From: JABMOV01 sp964344305
GTDB taxonomy: Bacteria; Fidelibacterota; Marinisomatia; Marinisomatales; JABMOV01
Direction: 5' to 3'
Assembly (NCBI GenBank): GCA_964344305.1
Contig: CAYFMT010000005.1
Location: 1 to 64,000 of the forward strand
Length of the DNA stretch: 64,000 nt
The translations under genes and the position numbers were made by a program. Position 1 is the first letter of the stretch. Each line of letters opens with the position of its first letter. Below are positions 62,217 through 64,000 of the stretch, piece by piece. Below the pieces are notes generated by a model. That model saw only the letters and a program-made list of their open reading frames with translations, was not told where the DNA came from and searched no databases.

Positions 62217-62252
62217 TATACTTGTCAAAATGTAAATAATACTTTACATTTT
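62217..62252 (+). promoter_or_regulatory. promoter -10 and palindromic operator of XRE gene
   Basis: TATACT at 62217-62222 looks like a -10 box. It is followed four bases on by a perfect inverted repeat, AAAATGTAAA (62227-62236) and TTTACATTTT (62243-62252), with a 6-base spacer and nine bases before the repressor ATG. A palindrome over the transcription start suits autorepression by the XRE protein. No clear -35 is seen. Confidence 0.65.
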
Positions 62253-62260
62253 AAATAGAA

Positions 62261-62464
62261 ATGAAGAATAAAATTCGATATTACAGGTTCATCAATGGCG
62301 AAATGACCCAGCAGGAGTTGGCAAAAAAGTTATCGGTTTCACGACAAACTATTATTGCCATTGAAAAAGGGACATTTAATCCGTCAACGAAACTTGCGCT
62401 TAAATGTGCAAGGGTCTTTGAAGAACCTGTAGAAGAAATATTCATGCTTGAGGACGGCGATTGA
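62261..62464 (+). CDS. XRE-family helix-turn-helix regulator
   Basis: A 67-residue DNA-binding protein with a single HTH_3 domain: MTQQELAKKLSVSRQTIIAIE is the helix-turn-helix, followed by KGTFNPSTKLALKCARVF and EEIFMLEDGD. It is of the short type that commonly controls a neighbouring membrane-protein gene. It overlaps that gene by four bases and has a palindrome directly upstream, so it probably represses its own operon. Confidence 0.92.
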   Translation: MKNKIRYYRFINGEMTQQELAKKLSVSRQTIIAIEKGTFNPSTKLALKCARVFEEPVEEIFMLEDGD

Positions 62465-63393
62465 TTTTGCAGGTTCTAAATCACTTTAAACCTAATATCA
62501 GTTTGTTAAAAAGCGGATGGCTCTTACTTGCTGTACTATTAGTGCTAGCGGGCTCAAAACTACCGACATATGCATTGTTGGTAATAGTCATAATCCTAGT
62601 TACTACCCCTTTTTTTCGTGAGCTATTTACAGAGTCAGCGATGGATGAGCGGCAGGTGTTCATCAGCCATTATTCAAGTCATATTGGATATATTACATAT
62701 TTGCTTTTAATTGTGATTGCCTTGGTGCTGACTCTCTTTGGGACAAGCATATATCATAATTCAATTTTAGCGGGATTACTTGTCACACCAGTATTGATAA
62801 AGTTGATTGTATGTATACACCATGGCTATGGTGATGTATATGGGTTTAAGTCATATACTGCTATGTTTTTACGTGGAATTATACCGGGAGATAAAATAGA
62901 TGAGCGTCAAAACTCCCTTGGGAATTATTCAAGCCATGTTGCTTTCTATTCCTTTATTTCCATGGTGCTTGCGCTATTTGTCCTGGATGTTGTTGAGCTT
63001 GATTCTGGCCACGATAATCTCTGGTACATGCTGCTAATAGCACCACTTACAACTAAACTGATTGTGACATTTTTAACAAACTTTGGTGCAGGTGCAGGTG
63101 GTAGAATGCTACTTTACTTTTTAGCGACTATACGAATTATTTTTATTGTGATTACTCATACATCGAGTGCCATATATGAATCGTACCCCTATGCCCTGGT
63201 TCTTCTTCTGGTTTTCCTTTCTAAGCGTTTCAACAAATCTATTGGAATCATGTTAATCACATTTGGTGTCATATTGGGGTATTTCCTTTGGGAATCGTTT
63301 GTGTACGACGTGTATTACAAAATCACAATGACAGTTTTCTTCCCAGTTCCGCTAATTCTAGCAGGCATATCGTCTGTCAAGGAAAAGGGTTAA
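62461..63393 (+). CDS. polytopic membrane protein with duplicated DER module
   Basis: 310 residues with about 10 membrane helices; TTG start overlapping the XRE stop. Two copies of a unit of about 70 residues occur with a period of about 85: MDERQVFISHYSSHIGYITY...TPVLIKLIV (61-117) and IDERQNSLGNYSSHVAFYSF...APLTTKLIV (146-202). The cytoplasmic D-E-R-Q turn recalls DUF2178/DUF3796-type membrane proteins that pair with XRE repressors. The last 90 residues are further helices. Function unknown; a membrane sensor or a stress-related membrane protein is a guess. Confidence 0.75.
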   Translation: MILQVLNHFKPNISLLKSGWLLLAVLLVLAGSKLPTYALLVIVIILVTTPFFRELFTESAMDERQVFISHYSSHIGYITYLLLIVIALVLTLFGTSIYHNSILAGLLVTPVLIKLIVCIHHGYGDVYGFKSYTAMFLRGIIPGDKIDERQNSLGNYSSHVAFYSFISMVLALFVLDVVELDSGHDNLWYMLLIAPLTTKLIVTFLTNFGAGAGGRMLLYFLATIRIIFIVITHTSSAIYESYPYALVLLLVFLSKRFNKSIGIMLITFGVILGYFLWESFVYDVYYKITMTVFFPVPLILAGISSVKEKG

Positions 63394-63409
63394 ACATAAA
63401 CAAGAGTAA

Positions 63410-63841
63410 ATGATGGTTAGATTAATAATTATACGTATTTGGGTACTAGTTCTAATATTCGGCGCATCTGGAGCACAAAAAGCGCATGGACCACCAGAGA
63501 ATGCACTTGATGGAAAATCATTTGATGGTAGTATTAGAGCAAAAGGGGTTATTGGTATCGTAAGTGTAAAAGGAACACTGGCGTTCGAAAATGGTCAATT
63601 AATCTGGATGGTAAATGGATCAAAAGATATTGCACCCTATCAAGTAGACCATGTAGAAGGTGAATTGGTCTTTTCTGCACAAGCACCAGCAGAAAACGGT
63701 GAATTTGTGAATTGGTCTGGCACATTTGATGGCGAAACAATTCACAATGTAACTGCAAAGTGGACAAGGGTTGAAGGGGACATTATACATGATCTCTTTT
63801 TACCGGATGTTGTAACCATGGTATTTACTCCCAAGAAATAG
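63410..63841 (+). CDS. small exported protein of unknown function
   Basis: 143 residues. MMVRLIIIRIWVLVLIFGASGA is a signal peptide, and cleavage near residue 22 leaves about 120 residues rich in beta structure (IVSVKGTLAFENGQLIW, FVNWSGTFDGETIHNVTAKWTR). There is no cysteine lipobox and no known domain. It follows the XRE/membrane gene pair by 16 bases and may belong to the same transcript. Confidence 0.65.
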   Translation: MMVRLIIIRIWVLVLIFGASGAQKAHGPPENALDGKSFDGSIRAKGVIGIVSVKGTLAFENGQLIWMVNGSKDIAPYQVDHVEGELVFSAQAPAENGEFVNWSGTFDGETIHNVTAKWTRVEGDIIHDLFLPDVVTMVFTPKK

Positions 63842-63869
63842 TCATTATAAAATAGGAGAGAGGTTCACC

Positions 63870-64000
63870 GTGAAATCCATTATTCAATTTATACTTATTT
63901 CAGGGATACATCTTTTAGCAGCACAATCCACTGATTTGATACGAACAATATCAAAGGAAAACATGGATCTGGCAAAACTGCAATCATTTCGCCGGAATAC
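63870..64000 (+). CDS. exported protein, cut by the window end
   Basis: The reading frame opens with GTG at 63870 behind AGGAGAG and runs to the end of the window without a stop. The first 18 residues (KSIIQFILISGIHLLAA) are a signal peptide, followed by QSTDLIRTISKENMDLAKLQ. Too little is visible to name it. A similar mature opening occurs in some exported peptidases, but this is not enough to assign one. Confidence 0.6.
   Translation, partial: MKSIIQFILISGIHLLAAQSTDLIRTISKENMDLAKLQSFRRN

Noticed and set aside
1..64000. CRISPR array, tRNA, rRNA, insertion sequence or prophage
   Set aside because: No repeat-spacer pattern, tRNA cloverleaf, rRNA-like stretch, transposase or phage gene was seen in reading both strands; the Cas6-like protein is therefore an orphan here.

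Overview
The window reads as one continuous stretch of a Gram-negative bacterial chromosome, at about 43% G+C by eye. It is dense with core genes and has no mobile elements, rRNA, tRNA or CRISPR array. Lipid A genes (lpxB, lpxK, a DUF374 acyltransferase), a TonB-dependent receptor, a FadL-type porin and several other beta-barrels show an outer membrane. A secreted protein with a type A C-terminal signal for the type IX secretion system points to the Fibrobacteres-Chlorobi-Bacteroidetes group. Candidatus Marinimicrobia (SAR406) or a close relative is my best guess, but this is inference and was not tested by any search.

Layout. 0-5.2 kb: a broken or truncated GyrI-like gene, a FadL-like porin, two lipoproteins and a TonB-dependent receptor. 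5.3-19.3 kb: a nearly complete purine cluster, purA-L-M-Q(S)-C-E-B-F-D-N-H, followed by an alkyltransferase-like DNA repair gene. These genes cover PRPP to IMP and on to AMP. Unusual points are a class II PurE with no purK, a PurQ fused to two PurS-like units, and an Fe-S type PurF with no propeptide. 19.4-23 kb: an aldo-keto reductase and a large secreted deacetylase-like protein. 23-30.2 kb (minus strand): hydrolases (S66 peptidase, GDPD, penicillin-acylase family, gamma-glutamyltransferase) with an AlkD-like repair protein. 30.4-40.2 kb: a small acidic-tailed membrane protein, ychF, fabA, an amidohydrolase, an rRNA methyltransferase, murI, a cell-wall amidase and two outer-membrane proteins. 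40.2-46.5 kb: two paralogous miniature membrane proteins, then a surface-glycan cluster (three glycosyltransferases, a flippase, a FemAB/GNAT-like transferase). 46.7-57.6 kb: eno, divIC-like, motAB, folC, rho, a Cas6-like protein, an aminotransferase, rpmE, a DUF1385 gene and prfA. 57.6-62.1 kb (minus strand): lipid A genes with a methyltransferase and a Gfo/Idh oxidoreductase. 62.2-64 kb: an XRE repressor with a palindromic operator, its partner membrane protein, and two secreted proteins, the last cut by the window end.

The observation I would follow first is the protein at 53187-54143. It has the overall pattern and the C-terminal glycine-rich loop of Cas6b-type CRISPR RNA endonucleases, but the histidine motif I associate with catalysis is gone. 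It carries a long charged tail and lies 47 bases downstream of rho in a housekeeping operon, with no CRISPR in sight. This may be a domesticated Cas6-like RNA-binding protein. The PurQ-PurS-PurS fusion, the duplicated-module membrane protein with its XRE repressor, and the tandem small membrane proteins come next.
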